Position numbers and translations under genes: made by a program. A DNA stretch of 64,000 nt from Melitaea cinxia. Taxonomy: Eukaryota > Arthropoda > Insecta > Lepidoptera > Nymphalidae. The stretch is from positions 1,629,501 to 1,693,500 of the forward strand of contig NC_059400.1 of NCBI RefSeq assembly GCF_905220565.1, written 5' to 3'. Shown one piece after another: positions 1 to 11,740 of this stretch. The notes beneath the pieces are model-generated. The model did no database searches. It saw only the letters and a list, made by a program, of their open reading frames with translations, and had not been told where the DNA came from. Within the stretch, counting starts at the first letter, position 1. Each line of letters starts with the position of its first letter.

Positions 1-90
1 GAAGGTAGTAACTTCATCCTCTCTATTTTGAAGGCAGAGAGATCTCCATCTAATGATGGGGTATTTATTTGTATTTTCAACTCCAATTAA
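1..90 (+). pseudogene. Possible partial Ig-like domain segment at window edge
   Basis: Frame 1 is open from the first base to a TAA at 88-90. The 29 residues contain the spacing F-x-L-x-I followed about 10 residues later by D-G-V-F-I-C, which is the E/F-strand pattern of immunoglobulin domains (usually D-x-G-x-Y-x-C). That suggests the end of an Ig-domain exon whose start lies left of the window. The early stop after the FNSN residues and the lack of a GT donor after the cysteine make it equally likely to be a decayed exon. The segment is short enough that chance cannot be excluded. Confidence 0.25.
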
Positions 91-385
91 TGGACAATTC
101 CAGGGCATGATGCTATTTTAGCTGCAACTGATTTGTCATTGTGCTTTTAAAAATCGATTTTAATTCACAAATTTAAGAATAAATAGTAGTTAAATATCGG
201 AATTAAAATATCAACACTTTTTTTATTTTATCTGTGCACATATAAACTGTTTGTGTTGCAACCTTACTGTAAAAATGATTCATAGATCTATAAAAATTGA
301 CACTACTAACCTTATCCTGTAATCATTTATATTTTAGTGAAAACTATTTTAAATAAAAAAAATATATATATCATTTCATACAGTT

Positions 386-454
386 AAGGCTTGGGAACTA
401 GGAGTAATTGGAGTAGCTAATGAAATTCTTGGTAGAACGCATGTATCATCTTAA
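386..454 (+). other. Possible short terminal exon
   Basis: A pyrimidine-containing acceptor (TTTCATACAG) ends at base 383. From 386 a 22-codon frame runs to a TAA at 452-454 and begins K-A-W-E-L-G-V-I-G-V-A. It reads like protein, but the phase does not join directly to the open segment at 1-60, and no polyadenylation signal is obvious. Offered only as a candidate. Confidence 0.12.
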
Positions 455-459
455 GGGGA

Positions 460-1935
460 CGTGATATATATTTTATGGAATATTTCAGTTATTTATATCC
501 GAACTCGAGTCTAAAATAGAAGTGTAACAAAATTGCCCATAGAGCAGACACTTTGGTGGAAAGTAATTTTACATATTTATTTAAAAAAATGTGGTTTACG
601 TGTTTGTTTCAATTTAGTAAACAACACGGGCTCAAAATGCCCGTACCTTTTGTTAAACATGCATTATAATTATATTAATACCACAGATGATTTATCAATA
701 ACTACAGCTGTGACTGCCTAGTAACCTGGGACGTGGTTCCACGCTGACGGTTTTTTTTATGAACCCTAATACATAGTTGTCGGCTGATGCCTGTTCTAAT
801 TTCACAACAAATTTGAGCTCATTTTCATTTTTTATATTATTAATTCTATTTCCTGTGTTTTGTTTGGATTTAAAAGTCGTTTTACAAATATATAAAAAAA
901 ATCAAAGTTGAAGTTGTAATAGTGAACGTCATGATTTGGTAATTTTGTTAAGTAATGAACTTAACTGTGGGAATCGTTAACTTTCTTCTATCTACATTTA
1001 AAGTAATAAAATGTATACAAATATGCAAGCATCTCCTTGATTTTCTTATTTAATTTTATAAGATTACGTAAATATATTCTCACACTATTAAATATTACAC
1101 TAATTCTGTTCCAGTCTTTTAAAAACAGTGTCAGAAGTGCGAAGAACTTTATCTCTCGCGAGGCGCAACACCGAGGCCGAGTGCAGTGAGCAAAGTATTT
1201 CATATAACAAAGCCTTTTAGGTGCATTCTTTTAGTTCTTCATATTACATAAAGACATAACATTGTAATATGATTCTAAAATACTAACTGTGTTTAAGTGT
1301 TTGTATTCTTTGGTAGTAAAATGACTCTGAAGAGGATTGTAATGTTCTAAAACAATATATAAAATACACGAAAACATGAATTCCGATTGAGATTAATTAT
1401 CTGTTCACTTTTCACATATTTCAAAATAAATCCTGTTTGGGGATGATGTGTGCAACATTAAATTTTTGTTTCAAAGTTTGAGTTAAATATAAAAGAATTG
1501 TTCTAAAGACCAATCCAAAGAATACTAATATTTAGCATTACGTTACGTACGCTCGTAAGGTAGCTTGCTGTTTACTTGACAATAATCCAGCAAATTGTTT
1601 CAAATTACTTACACTACAAACATTTGTTACGGAGCCCCGTATTTTAGCAACGTCCCCTTTTAGGTTGAATTCAAAGCTTAAACTTCTCTCTAATTTTTTA
1701 TTTATGTAGTGTTTGTGTAAACTCATTCTATTTTGTTATAAAATGTTAGTGCCTTTTATTTTTAAAATTATTATTGTTACATTTACATCATTATTATTCG
1801 ATTTTCATGATCTTGTGGGAGTTGACGGATAGTTTCAAATGAAAAAGATATATTTAAAGTTTTTTGTAAGTATTGATTATTATTACGAAATCGCCGGTTG
1901 CAATTATTATTAAATACCTATTTGTTAATAATTGC
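460..1935. other. No gene seen
   Basis: AT-rich sequence. The open frames of about 60 to 70 codons here begin at non-ATG codons or have no protein-like pattern. I see no splice-flanked coding segment and no clear repeat boundary. Confidence 0.5.
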
Positions 1936-1939
1936 AACC

Positions 1940-2250
1940 ACTCTGATGTAATGGTGCGTGTGTCGTATCGGGGATAACACACAGGTAGCGTTTGGGACGA
2001 TAGATATTTGTGTTTACAAATATTTATTTCCGGCTTGGACGTCTATCCTCCAATTATGATTTTGTGTCTCCCCACCATGCTTCGGAGAGCATGTTAAGCG
2101 GTCGGTTCCGGTTGTTATCATAAATACGTGAGAGCAATCATTAGACATTATATGCCAGCCAACGCGCAGTGGAACAGCGTGGTTGATTAAGCTCCAATTC
2201 TTCTCATAACGAAGAAACAGTCCTATCAGCAGTGGAAGGCTACAGGCTGA
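1940..2250 (+). repeat. Family A SINE copy, diverged
   Basis: Matches other copies in this window (for example 53854-54190): the middle block around a CTCCCCACCATGC motif, a diverged start-point block, and the tail reading CAGCAGTGGAAGGCTACAGG then CTGAA. The tRNA-like head is eroded. Confidence 0.6.
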
Positions 2251-2349
2251 ATCGGAATTGGATCTATTTATTATAACTGTGAATAAAGACTTAATGTACC
2301 ATGACGGGCACCAGACCTAGGACCAGAAACGAATATTTTATAAAATAAA

Positions 2350-2445
2350 AGAATTCACTCTGCAAGTATCGAACCTGCAATCGTGACCCGACAGACCGAA
2401 CAGTAGGCTTAATGAAAATCTTACCACCGTGACGTTAGAACGATT
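2350..2445 (-). repeat. tRNA-like SINE relic
   Basis: Contains a reversed B-box-like motif (TATCGAACCTGCAAT) as in the family G copies at 7282-7550 and 30088-30285, with little of the rest left. Confidence 0.35.
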
Positions 2446-2935
2446 ATTTGGAAAGGTCGAGCCGAAAGTCCTTGACCTTATCCTTTGCTTCCTTGTATTC
2501 CTCTTGTCAGTACTTTGAAAACACCGCAAAAAAAATCTTAGCTATTTTCTCCTATTTATTTTGCTTATTTCTTTCAAATTTCATTTTCTTATTTATATGA
2601 AAATATATCAAACAATAAAATGTTTAACGTGAGATCAAGACTTTTTAAATTTCTTAAGTTCACTCACACAAATACAAATTGCAATAAGTAAAGAGATTTC
2701 TTTCAAAGGCGTCCAGAAAGGCAAAAAAAGCTATTTTAAAACAGTTCGCCGATGGCAATTTTTCAAAGCGATTTGTAACCGGGGCAAGCCGTGGGCAGGG
2801 TCTTATCACTCGCTCGGTATACTTCCTTGCGTTACAGTAACCTATTAATTTTGTTATCGGGGCTCGGGATTAAGGTTATGTGAATAATGTATTTGTTTAC
2901 AATACATAGAACATATTACATACTTTTATATAACA

Positions 2936-3118
2936 CTAGCTGCCCGGACAGACTTTGTTCTTTAAAAAGTTAATGGTAACATTTTTTTTTGTATTTTTTT
3001 TAGTATTAAAACCTTTAGTGGACCTTAAGGAACATACAATAAAATAAATTAGTCGAATTGGTCGAGCCATTCTCGAGTTATGCGCTTAGCAACATTCATT
3101 TTTATTTACATAGATTAA
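2936..3118 (+). repeat. Family H copy
   Basis: Starts CTAGCTGCCCGGACAGACTT and ends in the block GCGCTTAGCAACATTCATT before a T/A-rich end. Other copies are at 30510-30716 and 55609-55803, so it is an interspersed non-autonomous element. Confidence 0.6.
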
Positions 3119-3243
3119 TCTACCTCTCGGTCATACAGATAGGTTCCAATACTCAAGGCTAAGGTGTCATGTTGTCAAAATGTTACCTCCTTTGTTAAAT
3201 ACTTTTTTGTTCTAGTATTTACAGTCTGTTGAAATATTTGGAC

Positions 3244-3375
3244 GTCGATGTCGAGAAGTAAAACTTTTTTACGCACAATTGACTTGGGGTGTAAGCTGGT
3301 GAACGCGTGACGAGAGCGTTACGAAAAGTGTGATCGGGCGAGGTGAATGGTGCAAGAGAGGGGCGAGCACACACT
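3244..3375 (-). repeat. Family F copy, partial
   Basis: Carries the block GTGACGAGAGCGTTACGAAA followed by AGTGTGATCGGGCGAGG, the reverse complement of the core seen at 29880-30070, 55222-55430 and 59545-59760. Only the distal half is present. Confidence 0.55.
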
Positions 3376-3690
3376 TTATTTATTTCTTTCCCTCATACCC
3401 AGCTACGTTCCTTTTCTTCTAAATAAAAAAAAAAATAATGGTATAAAATGGTACAAATCCAGTATACTCAATTATGAAGCCATTTTTAATATCTGTAAGA
3501 AAACTTTTCTTTGTAGGAATACCATTATAACTGTAAGTGATAAGAAAGTAATAGATTTATATTGAGGACACTAATAATGATTATTTGTTCATTATGGTGA
3601 TTTAATTAATCGTGTAATTAGACGAGTTAGTAGAAACTATATGAATTTCCATTTATAGATACTAACAACAAATCAAACTTGCGTATATGT
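3376..3690. other. No gene seen
   Basis: AT-rich sequence with a 72-codon frame at 3347-3565 that starts inside the family F repeat and has no domain pattern. Confidence 0.4.
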
Positions 3691-3806
3691 CCATATGTAC
3701 CATAATTCGTCATCATGGGGCTAAAAACATCACAGGCATGGATCATTAACTAACTTGGGTTGGCCTCTGGGTTATATGTTAGGGATATAAATAGCATCGC
3801 TTTTAT

Positions 3807-3935
3807 TCAAACTCCTTTTCTGTTAAAGCTGTACAAATTTGGAACTCTCTTCCACTCTCTATAAGACAAGCTCAATCTCTATCTTCTTTTAAAATATATC
3901 TAAAGGCGCATTTTTTGTCACTAAATACCTCATAA
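3807..3935 (+). pseudogene. LINE reverse transcriptase, extreme C-terminus
   Basis: An uninterrupted frame ending at TAA (3933-3935) reads ...V-Q-I-W-N-S-L-P-L-S-I-R-Q-A-Q-S-L-S-S-F then K and about a dozen more residues. The W-N-S-L-P ... S-L-S-S-F-K pattern is the usual C-terminal tail of the ORF2 protein in CR1/Jockey-type non-LTR retrotransposons, just after the reverse transcriptase domain. The catalytic domain is missing, as expected from 5' truncation on insertion. The following 650 bases are its 3' untranslated region. Class (CR1 or Jockey) is not decided. Confidence 0.7.
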
Positions 3936-3988
3936 ATATCATTAGCATCTCCATAATATATTATGTAGATGCTAATGATATTTATGGG
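3931..3988. repeat. Inverted repeat (hairpin)
   Basis: Arms CATAAATATCATTAGCATCT and AGATGCTAATGATATTTATG are perfect 20-bp reverse complements around a short AT-rich loop. Confidence 0.8.
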
Positions 3989-4109
3989 AACGCTGCCAGT
4001 ATCTTCGAAACTTTGTCTAAAGGGACTCCTTTTAATAATATTTTTAGTTATTATATTATGTATATATATATATATATATAATATAATAACTATATATATA
4101 TACTAAAAA

Positions 4110-4171
<62 letters not shown>

Positions 4172-4592
4172 TTTATCTTGTTAAGATCTAATTTGATATT
4201 GATTTTCAATCAAGTATATTTTAAAGATCTCATGCTTTCAACTAAACATGTTTGGAAGATACTAATGTTAACATTATGTAGTATTTTGTTTAAGTAGTTT
4301 ATATGTATATATGTATTTGTTTATGTGTATGTGTATGTTTATTATGTTTGTATGTATGTATGTTTACTCCTTTTAATATCATATTGCTTGTTAACTATAT
4401 GCCAATTCTTTATCAACTGTTTGTACACTTTCATACCGCTTTTTTTTTCTACGCCATGTCCTATGTCCATAGGTTGTCTGGAAGAAATTGCTCTTAGCGA
4501 TAAGATCGCCTTTGTACATCTTTCTTTGTATGTATCACTTTTTTTTGTAATGTGTCTTTGTGGGGTACAATAAAGAGTATTTATTATTATTA
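3936..4592 (+). mobile_element. LINE 3' untranslated region and tail
   Basis: Follows the reverse transcriptase tail. It holds a hairpin (3931-3988), TA-repeat expansions (4058-4166), the block AGCGATAAGATCGCCTTTGT and an ATTATTATT tail near 4590. The block recurs at 9395-9515 and near 47990; the upstream motif ACTCCTTTTAATAATAT recurs at 32843-32905. Confidence 0.6.
4058..4166. repeat. (TA)n microsatellite
   Basis: Two TA-dinucleotide runs separated by a short interruption, inside the LINE 3' region. Confidence 0.9.
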
Positions 4593-5094
4593 TAGCAGCC
4601 GCCTGTGCTATATTTTTTCATTACTTTTCTATTATACCTTAAACCCGAGTAGTCGATTGGTTTATATAACAGTTTAAGATTTCTAAAAGATTACGTATGA
4701 AGAAAACATTATAGTCCTAATAAATAATTTATACAAAACTAGTCTAGATAGAAATAATATTATTGTTCTTTTTACTTATAAACCCAAAGACTTAAATTTG
4801 AGATAGTGTACTTATCGTGTAACAGAAATATTTTCTATCTTAAAGTTTTCTTTGCAACATGAAGTGAAGAGTAGTTAAGGGAAAGTTAAAGTTTCCTTGG
4901 CTTCGAGGCTTCCAAGGGCAGGTCAGTATCAAGTAGAGACTTCTCAAATATCAAGTTTTAAACTTCTTAGTAAAAACTAATAATGGGTTCGTGGTTTGTG
5001 TTATTTTCGTTTGAAACGAACAGTTAATACGGAAAGTTAATATGCTTCTTTCGTGAAAGAAAATCCTGCTTTAGAATTATATCACGAAAGCGAT
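4593..5094. other. No gene seen
   Basis: Unique-looking AT-rich sequence without splice-flanked open frames. Confidence 0.4.
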
Positions 5095-5097
5095 CAT

Positions 5098-5161
5098 GTT
5101 TCAGCTTGTACCTTCCCACTGCTGGACACTGGCCGCGTTTTCCATGTAGGAGAAGGATTTT
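5098..5161 (-). repeat. Family A SINE tail fragment
   Basis: Reads CCCACTGCTGGACACTGGCC and then CATGTAGGAGAAGGAT, the family A tail in reverse orientation; the rest of the element is absent. Confidence 0.55.
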
Positions 5162-5336
5162 ATGGCAACGTAAACTTAGAGAGTTGAGTGAAACTTCCAG
5201 TATCAATCTGTCATAGGCTCTTTAGAGATTTTGAAAAAAAATCTTTATTTTTATGTTTGATTCCCGGATATAATAACTTTAGATAGGTACAAGGTTGAGA
5301 TATATTTTTAGTTTTATATTAACGACATAACTATAT

Positions 5337-5400
5337 AGCAACTTAATGCTTGTGTTATGGGTAGCAGCCACCTGGTATAGCTATATATATATTTTTATTT
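5337..5400 (-). repeat. Family G SINE fragment
   Basis: Matches GCAACTTAATGCTTGTGTTA at 7291 and the following AGCAGCC-type block; truncated before the tRNA-like part. Confidence 0.5.
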
Positions 5401-5507
5401 ATTCATAAGGATCTTTAAAAAAACTATATCCTTAGTACTTATATAGTAGTTTAAAGTTTATAGTTTTATACATAAATTTTATTCAACTAAGTAATTGTGT
5501 TTGCACG

Positions 5508-5770
5508 TAAACGAAAAAAATCAACTTCAATTACGTCGACAAGTAATACAACGTAAGTAGACGAACAAAATTAACAAACACACTAGTCGCCACTACGATT
5601 TTTGAAGGTTAACCTCGAGTTCTCAGGATGCCATCATCAGATCCTAGTCTCCTCAAAGTACCACCCTTGGGATATCTACTTTCCAACAAAAAAAGGATCA
5701 TTAAAATCGGTGCCACAAACAACGAAGCTATCCGCGAACATACATAAAAAAAGTTTTTTTTTGTAGTGGG
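5508..5770 (-). repeat. Family D element, decayed
   Basis: Aligns by eye with the inverted-end element at 31424-31786: CGACAAGTAATACAACGTA, then GGATGCCATCATCAGATCCT, then CAACAAAAAAAGGATCATTA. The terminal AACCGACTTCA is degraded. Confidence 0.55.
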
Positions 5771-6420
5771 TTAAAAATATGTTTTGTTAATTTGCATTTT
5801 TTTGTTTATATAGATGAATTTAGCTTCAGTAACATAAATAATGTTGCTGCAAAAATTGGAAACAAGAAAATAATTGATTATTTTTTTTAATATTCATACC
5901 ATATAAATCAAATATTTTCAGGCCCAAACCAAATTCAATTATCTATAGAACTTAACATTCACAAGAAGCTTCCCATTTTCGAAAGCCTTTTCTTATAAGC
6001 CACGAATACTTAGGCAACAATGTATTATAGAAATTACGAATAACAGCTCACCTATACATATTGTTTAAAACAATAGATTTAGGCGGAGCTAAATGAAGGT
6101 CACAGATAAGTCTCCATAAAATTTAATATTAGTCGACTTACTGCTTATAATATTCAAGTTTTGTGGCTTCTTGGCGCAGAATAATTTTATGGACATTTTT
6201 GGACACGAGAACTCTGATTAAAAATCTCATTACATAAATGTAAGATGAGAAGATCTAATCTGCAAACACAATGAGTACCTAAACCTTTCTTCTTCTGTTA
6301 AAGAATTTGGAAATAAATCTACTAAGCTTATCATACATATAGCAAATTATCTTTTTACTTATTATACTCTGTGAAACGAATATTCGCTTCCATAGTGCTG
6401 ATGAGGTGAATCACGAGATG
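5771..6420. other. No gene seen
   Basis: AT-rich sequence with no recognised repeat or exon. Confidence 0.4.
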
Positions 6421-6423
6421 AAT

Positions 6424-6690
6424 TTTTTTTATACAACTAGGTCGGCACAAGCATACAGCTTACTTGATGGTAAGCGACTACCGTATATAGACACTATCAC
6501 AAGAATCGCAAGCGCCGACCCTACTGCCAATCCTCCAAAGGAACTTGGTCACCCTACTCACCACAGGAACACAACATTGCTTGAAGAGAGTCGCGTTGTT
6601 TAGCTGTGATCTTCTGTAAGGTCGAGGTACTTTCCCAGTCGGGTTGCTCTAGGTTTCGAGCAGAATTATCTGCCATGCCCTACCTTAGTA
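6424..6690. repeat. Family B interspersed repeat
   Basis: Contains the family landmarks: GTCGGCACAAGCATACAGC, a GGTAAGCGACTACCGTA block, AATCGCAAGCGCCGACCC, a GGTCACC(C/T)TACTCACCAC block and CCCAGTCGGGTTGCTCTAGG. A 65-codon frame at 6406-6603 crosses it and is not a gene. Other good copies are at 13352-13600, 23720-24000 and 39190-39410. Confidence 0.65.
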
Positions 6691-7280
6691 AAAATCAGTT
6701 AATCTCAGCAAGTTATATTCTCCTTAAGGTGTTAAAGAATTTTGGTTTACATACGCGCTAACAATTCTCAAGTGCTACACATTGAAACAGGCTTTGATTT
6801 CAAATAATACATTAGTTCAAAGATATCAAAGGATATTAAGATTAAGTTTTGACGCAGCACTAAAACATGGTTCTAGAGAATGTTTATTGTATGTTTACTA
6901 CTAGCACAACACTGTGCACACATCTGTAATACAATGATACTTTGATCTTCTAGCAAAACGTTAAGTGAGTATTTATTCTTTCAAAGGTCTGACTCTAGTA
7001 ATGTTATGACTCTAGTAACGATACAGGATACTAGCGATAAGAATAGTAAGAAATTAAATAGCATTATGAAACCACTACATATGAGGGTGATATTTTTAGT
7101 CAGGTTCAGTTCAGACCTTCAACTGAGGTCACCGTAGAAAAATCTGATTTTTAGTTACCTGACTGAGAAAGTATCTTAATCTTACCCAAGACCACTTAAT
7201 AATATTGTTTTCAAGTAGTGTTCTGTTCAAAATAAATAAATAAATAAATATCATATAGCATACACACACGCTCGGCTGTT
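6691..7280. other. No gene seen
   Basis: AT-rich. A short imperfect direct repeat of GACTCTAGTAAtG-type units lies at about 6988-7025. Confidence 0.4.
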
Positions 7281-7281
7281 C

Positions 7282-7550
7282 CTATGGTAAGCAACTTAAT
7301 GCTTGTGTTACATGTAACAGCCGACTGTTATAACTATTTTTTTTTTGATAAACATACATAGAAACAATACATATAAATATAAATATAAATATTTGTATTT
7401 AATTGCTTTAAGAAACGTTAAATGTAGCTGTGGATTTTTGTGCAAATAAATAAATAAATAAATTATATTACACCCAGATTCAGACAGGAATCGAACCTGC
7501 AACCCGAGATTAGAAAGCAGGGCCATTACAAACTGCGCCAACGGGCTAGT
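7282..7550 (-). repeat. Family G tRNA-derived SINE
   Basis: The right end holds reversed tRNA-promoter motifs: GAATCGAACCTGCAACCC (B-box-like) and ACTGCGCCAACGGGCTAG (A-box-like). The left end is a TAAGCAACTTAATGCTTGTG block, with AAAT repeats between. Other copies are at 14403-14585 and 30088-30285. A 77-codon minus-strand frame across it is a repeat artefact. Confidence 0.6.
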
Positions 7551-7552
7551 TC

Positions 7553-9000
7553 ATGTGGTGAGTAAGTTAAGGGGGTTAAGGTTAGAATGCGCTTGCAATC
7601 CAGTTACAGAATTCGCTAACCATCAGACAGACCCTTTGATTGTTTGCCACTTTTTTGGTATAAAAAATAGTTTAGTGCAAATGATATTGGAATATGTATA
7701 AATGATGATCGATATCGATTTGTTTTGACTACAAGACGCTTGAATGACTTTGTATGTACAATTGATATTGGTGTTTTCATAAGAAGAAATTGAAGGTTTG
7801 TTTGTATGCCAGATGGCCGCCAGCCAAATTCTCATATTGATTGCATAGCTACCAAACTGCCCTTAATTTTATCGAATACATACAAATAGAAGAATTGTTA
7901 CGGTACGTGAATACAGACGGCAAATAGTTAGAATTTTTCGATTTGATTGAATTTTTTGCTCTATTTTTTAAGTCATCAATTCACAATTGAGTTTTACTTT
8001 CAATTTAGATTTGATTATCGACAATGATTCGGGTTTTGTTGTTATTGTTCAGTATTCTATGTTCAGTGTACTTAGGCATATTTATTGTTTAAATAAAAAA
8101 ATATTGTAGTCGTTTTAATTATGAAACTTTTTTGTATGTGGTAGGTAAGTAAAATATTGACAATTTAAAATATGTACTTGTCTGAAAAATTATAACATCA
8201 GTGGACTGTCGAACGTTATCACAGCACTAAATTTATTGAGTTCCATCACATGGAATAAAATCTACATTTAAATGGCCTATTTCTATATCATGTTTAATAA
8301 AAAAAAAACAAGAAATGCAAACAAGATTAAAAAAATATATAATGTTAAATGTAACAGTGGCTTTTACGTAGGTACATTAAATTACCCAATTCGAATTTTA
8401 TAATGGGACATTTATGTCTTATCTGACGGGAATTGCACATTGCTAGCGCGATTTTATGCTTTTAATGTTAGGTTAGCCAGCCAGATTGCTCACAATTTAC
8501 TCAATACATCTTTGTTATAGGCCAGTGCAAAACAATTTAGTAGATAAATTTTGTACAAAAGCTAATATTGGTAGTATTGAAACATTAAAATGTATAACAA
8601 CTGATATGCAACGGATTAGATCGCACAATTCGTCTTTTTTCAGTAAATAAACGTCTCACACTCGACTGCCCCTACCAGGTTTCACTGCTATGCCGGTACA
8701 CACAACATACAAGCACAAGCGCTCATATCACGACAAACATCGACGGTCGACGCAAATGCACGAATGGAATGGTTCAGTGATCGTGAACAGTAAGAAACGC
8801 CTGTCCGTCTGGATATTATTACTAACATCCATCAATTCTCACACACTTCTATATTAGCATTGTTTCGTAAGTGAAACAAGATTTTTGTTTTTTGAAAGTT
8901 TAGTTATTAATTCATAACTTAAGGTAAAACTAATACTCACTATTATGACATTCATATATTAATTAATATAGATAGGCTTTTATAGTTTCAATTAATATCT
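7553..9000. other. No gene seen
   Basis: Mostly AT-rich. A GC-richer patch at 8640-8810 follows an acceptor-like TTTTTTCAG and stays open for 44 codons with four cysteines before a TGA, but has no donor and no recognisable domain; it may belong to a dispersed repeat. Confidence 0.35.
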
Positions 9001-9002
9001 TT

Positions 9003-9353
9003 ATATATCTATTTCTTGTGTGCGGGTGTATGTCGCTGAACTCCTCCTAGACGGCTGGACGGATTTTGATGAAATTTGTTGTGTGAGTTCAAGGGGATTC
9101 GAGGAATGGTTTAGATTCACAATTTGGCCCACTGGGAAATGTTTATTTAACTAATTTTTCATTTATAAGTAGTTGTTAATTTTGGAATGTTTTACATTGG
9201 ATCCGGTAGACTGCGCAACCATCGCAGAATCAAATATTAAATATTATTCTATTTTAATTTCAGTTTGTCCCGACAGTTGGTGCTGCGATCAAATTGAGAA
9301 AAATATTTAAAATTTTGTATTATGGCAAAACAACGTTTGCGGGGTCAGCTAGT
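9003..9353 (+). mobile_element. Non-autonomous Helitron-like element
   Basis: The right end reads AACGTTTGCGGGGTCAGCTAGT, matching the CTAG(T) terminus typical of lepidopteran non-autonomous Helitrons. The left part carries the block CTGGACGGATTTTGATGAAA common in these elements. No transposase or helicase frame is present. Confidence 0.55.
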
Positions 9354-9394
9354 ATTATTTATTATTATATGTTACAAATGTTTCCTCTATAGAC

Positions 9395-9515
9395 GAAAAA
9401 AATCACTATCAGTGATAAGACCGCCTTTGCACTTTATTCAGTATGTTTTTTCTCTCTCTTATTTTTAATGTTCTTGTAAGTTTGCAATAAAGCATAAATA
9501 AATAAATAAATGAAT
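9395..9515 (+). mobile_element. LINE 3' end fragment
   Basis: GTGATAAGACCGCCTTTGCAC followed by a TTGCAATAAAGCATAAAT tail and AAAT repeats, matching the end of the LINE at 3936-4592. Confidence 0.55.
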
Positions 9516-11400
9516 AATATTCCTAGACAAACATGACGAAATGTGTTTGTCGAGCTTAAGGCTCAATGTCAACTTATTTCACTCCTGTCCGTCAAGTGAC
9601 CAAAATTACAATCTCACACTTAAGTAACAAAATCGTCGATATCAAAATTAAGACGTAAGTTTTATGCCATCGTATCTTGGTTAAAGATAAGTATATTTAT
9701 TAAAGAATATTAGAGAAATATACTTGGATGTTTGTCAAAAGAAATCAACTTTAAAAGCATTTCTTGAAGAGATTTACCTCAGAGCACCTAAGAAAAATAA
9801 TTGCACACAGAAAAAGTGCTTATTTATATAATAGAAATAGGTGAAACACGACTTTTACAAATAAAAATGTGAAGGTTTCTTCGAAGTATGTTATTTATCC
9901 ACGTATCATAACGTAACATATATTTTATGTTTGAGATTATTATTATATTTTTCAGCAATCATATAATGATGGGCCAAATAATTCCGTATAGTTTGAAATT
10001 CTCTGTCAATCCGCAGAAGAGCAGAGTGACTAACGTACTAGTAACTAAGGCCTAATCTATATCCGCAATAGAAGTTGTAGCCTTTGTTACAATGAGAACA
10101 AAACAGAATTTATAAATGGCGAATACAAACGAGAGGCACTAAATTAAACCACATAACACAATCACGTTTCATTTTCAGAAAGAGAGACAGAGTCAAATAG
10201 TTTAGTAGCAGTAGGCGCAAAATTGATTTTTAGTTTGGCATAAATAAAATACCCGATTGAAATATAAAACCTTATTGCAAATAGTATGTAGTTTAATTTA
10301 GTGTATTTTGCTTGTATCCGTCTATATATCTACTCCATTAAATATACCTAAAATATTTATAGCTAATTATAGCATTGCATGTATCATGCGCTCTCTGACG
10401 TAAAATTTTACCGTTTTGCAGTTGTGGCAACTTCGATCACAATCATATGAAGCGTGAAAATTTAAAAAGTAAAAAGTTTAAAATTCAATACAACCTTTTA
10501 CGAGAACATTAAAACAAGCTACTTTAAAGTTCTGCTATTACAAAGTTTCGTTAAAATTTTACTAATTAAATTTTTCGTAACTTCTGACTTTTTAAGTGTA
10601 ATACAGTAATTTTAAACGCCCTTTTAGTTAAGTAACGAGAGACTTTACTCTGCGAAAATAAGCTGCAGCGATTTTTCGATTTATTTTAAACTGGATTTAT
10701 ATGAAAAAAAAAAATGAGTTTCGACAATTCCATTTTTTACAGAGCACTACACGGGCCTTCTGTTTTCAGTTCAAATTTTTGTATTTCGTTCATCGTACTG
10801 TTCAATTTTAGGCTTACTTTTTGAGAAACTACTACTTAGATCGTAGACCTTTATTTAGACTATAGCGTCGGTAAATCGAACGTAAATGCCAAATACGATC
10901 AAAATTGGCATCATAAAAATGTTTCACAACAGTATAAACAGCTTTAGGGCGATTACAACTAACAATTTTGTCACTATAATTGGATGTTCAGAAGGATTGT
11001 CATGGTGATGTTACCGCATAAGTATTTTTACATCTTAATCATTCGAATATAAGGCTTAGAATCTCTATATAAATCTTAATGTATATGCACGGAATTTAAT
11101 TTCAGAATGGAATTGAAAATTTTATTTGGATGTTTACAATGAAAATGAACATGGATCAAAGAATAATCTCTTTGAAATTTTTAAGTAGCATTGATTTTAT
11201 TAAAAAAAAATATTTTGATATATTTTTTATATTGTGACGAATTCTTTGGTGCAGCAAAAGCTGTTTTCTTCCTCGCTTGATCATATTATATTTGTCGTTA
11301 TTGTCATTATATTTGTCGTTATTGTCATCATACTAAAGTCTGTAAATGTCGCCATAAATGAATATCTCATTGTCAATGAGTATTATATGAAAGGGCTCAG
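9516..11400. other. No gene seen
   Basis: About 1.9 kb of AT-rich sequence with no recognised repeat. It lies directly 3' (minus strand) of the exon at 11408-11558 and is probably its intron; no further exon was found in it. Confidence 0.4.
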
Positions 11401-11407
11401 GACTGAC

Positions 11408-11558
11408 CGGATATGTTGATCTTGTTCTCATCGTAGTAGTCGAGGATGTGGTCGTCCTCCTCCTCCAAGGCGACGGGCTCGTGCGCGTCGCGGCGGTGGG
11501 TCGCGTTGGGCGCGGCGCTCACCACCAGCGCGCACAGCACCAGCGCGACCACCTCCAT
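11408..11558 (-). CDS. First coding exon of a secreted protein (unknown family)
   Basis: On the minus strand an ATG at 11558-11556 opens a 50-codon frame beginning M-E-V-V-A-L-V-L-C-A-L-V-V-S-A-A-P, a clear signal peptide with likely cleavage after V-S-A. The mature start carries an N-A-T glycosylation site, then an acidic stretch E-E-E-D-D ... L-D-Y-Y-D-E whose paired tyrosines among acids suit tyrosine sulfation. The exon ends in phase 1 at the donor G|GTCAGT. GC content is far above the surroundings and third positions are mostly G or C, which argues for a real, conserved exon. An acceptor-like TTCATACAG lies 36 bases upstream of the ATG, so a 5' non-coding exon is likely. The downstream exons should lie at lower coordinates and were not found in the remaining 11.4 kb. 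A phase-1 signal exon is common in LRR, EGF and Ig proteins, but I do not recognise the family. Confidence 0.7.
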
Positions 11559-11584
11559 GCCGACATCACCGCGCCGCCACGGCT

Positions 11585-11595
11585 ATGGGTGCGCT
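11585..11595 (-). promoter_or_regulatory. Candidate 5' splice-acceptor before the start exon
   Basis: On the minus strand CTTCATACAG precedes CGCACCCATAGCC and the start codon. If used, the exon at 11408-11558 would extend to about 11594 and the promoter would be further right. Confidence 0.3.
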
Positions 11596-11740
11596 GTATG
11601 AAGTAACGGTCATCTGTAGTTTATTGTTCTATAATACATCTATACTTATATTATAAAGATGAATTGTTTGTTTATTAGAATGTGTCAGTCTCAGGAACTA
11701 CTGTTTCGAAATGAAAAATCGTGAAAAAATATTTTTATGT

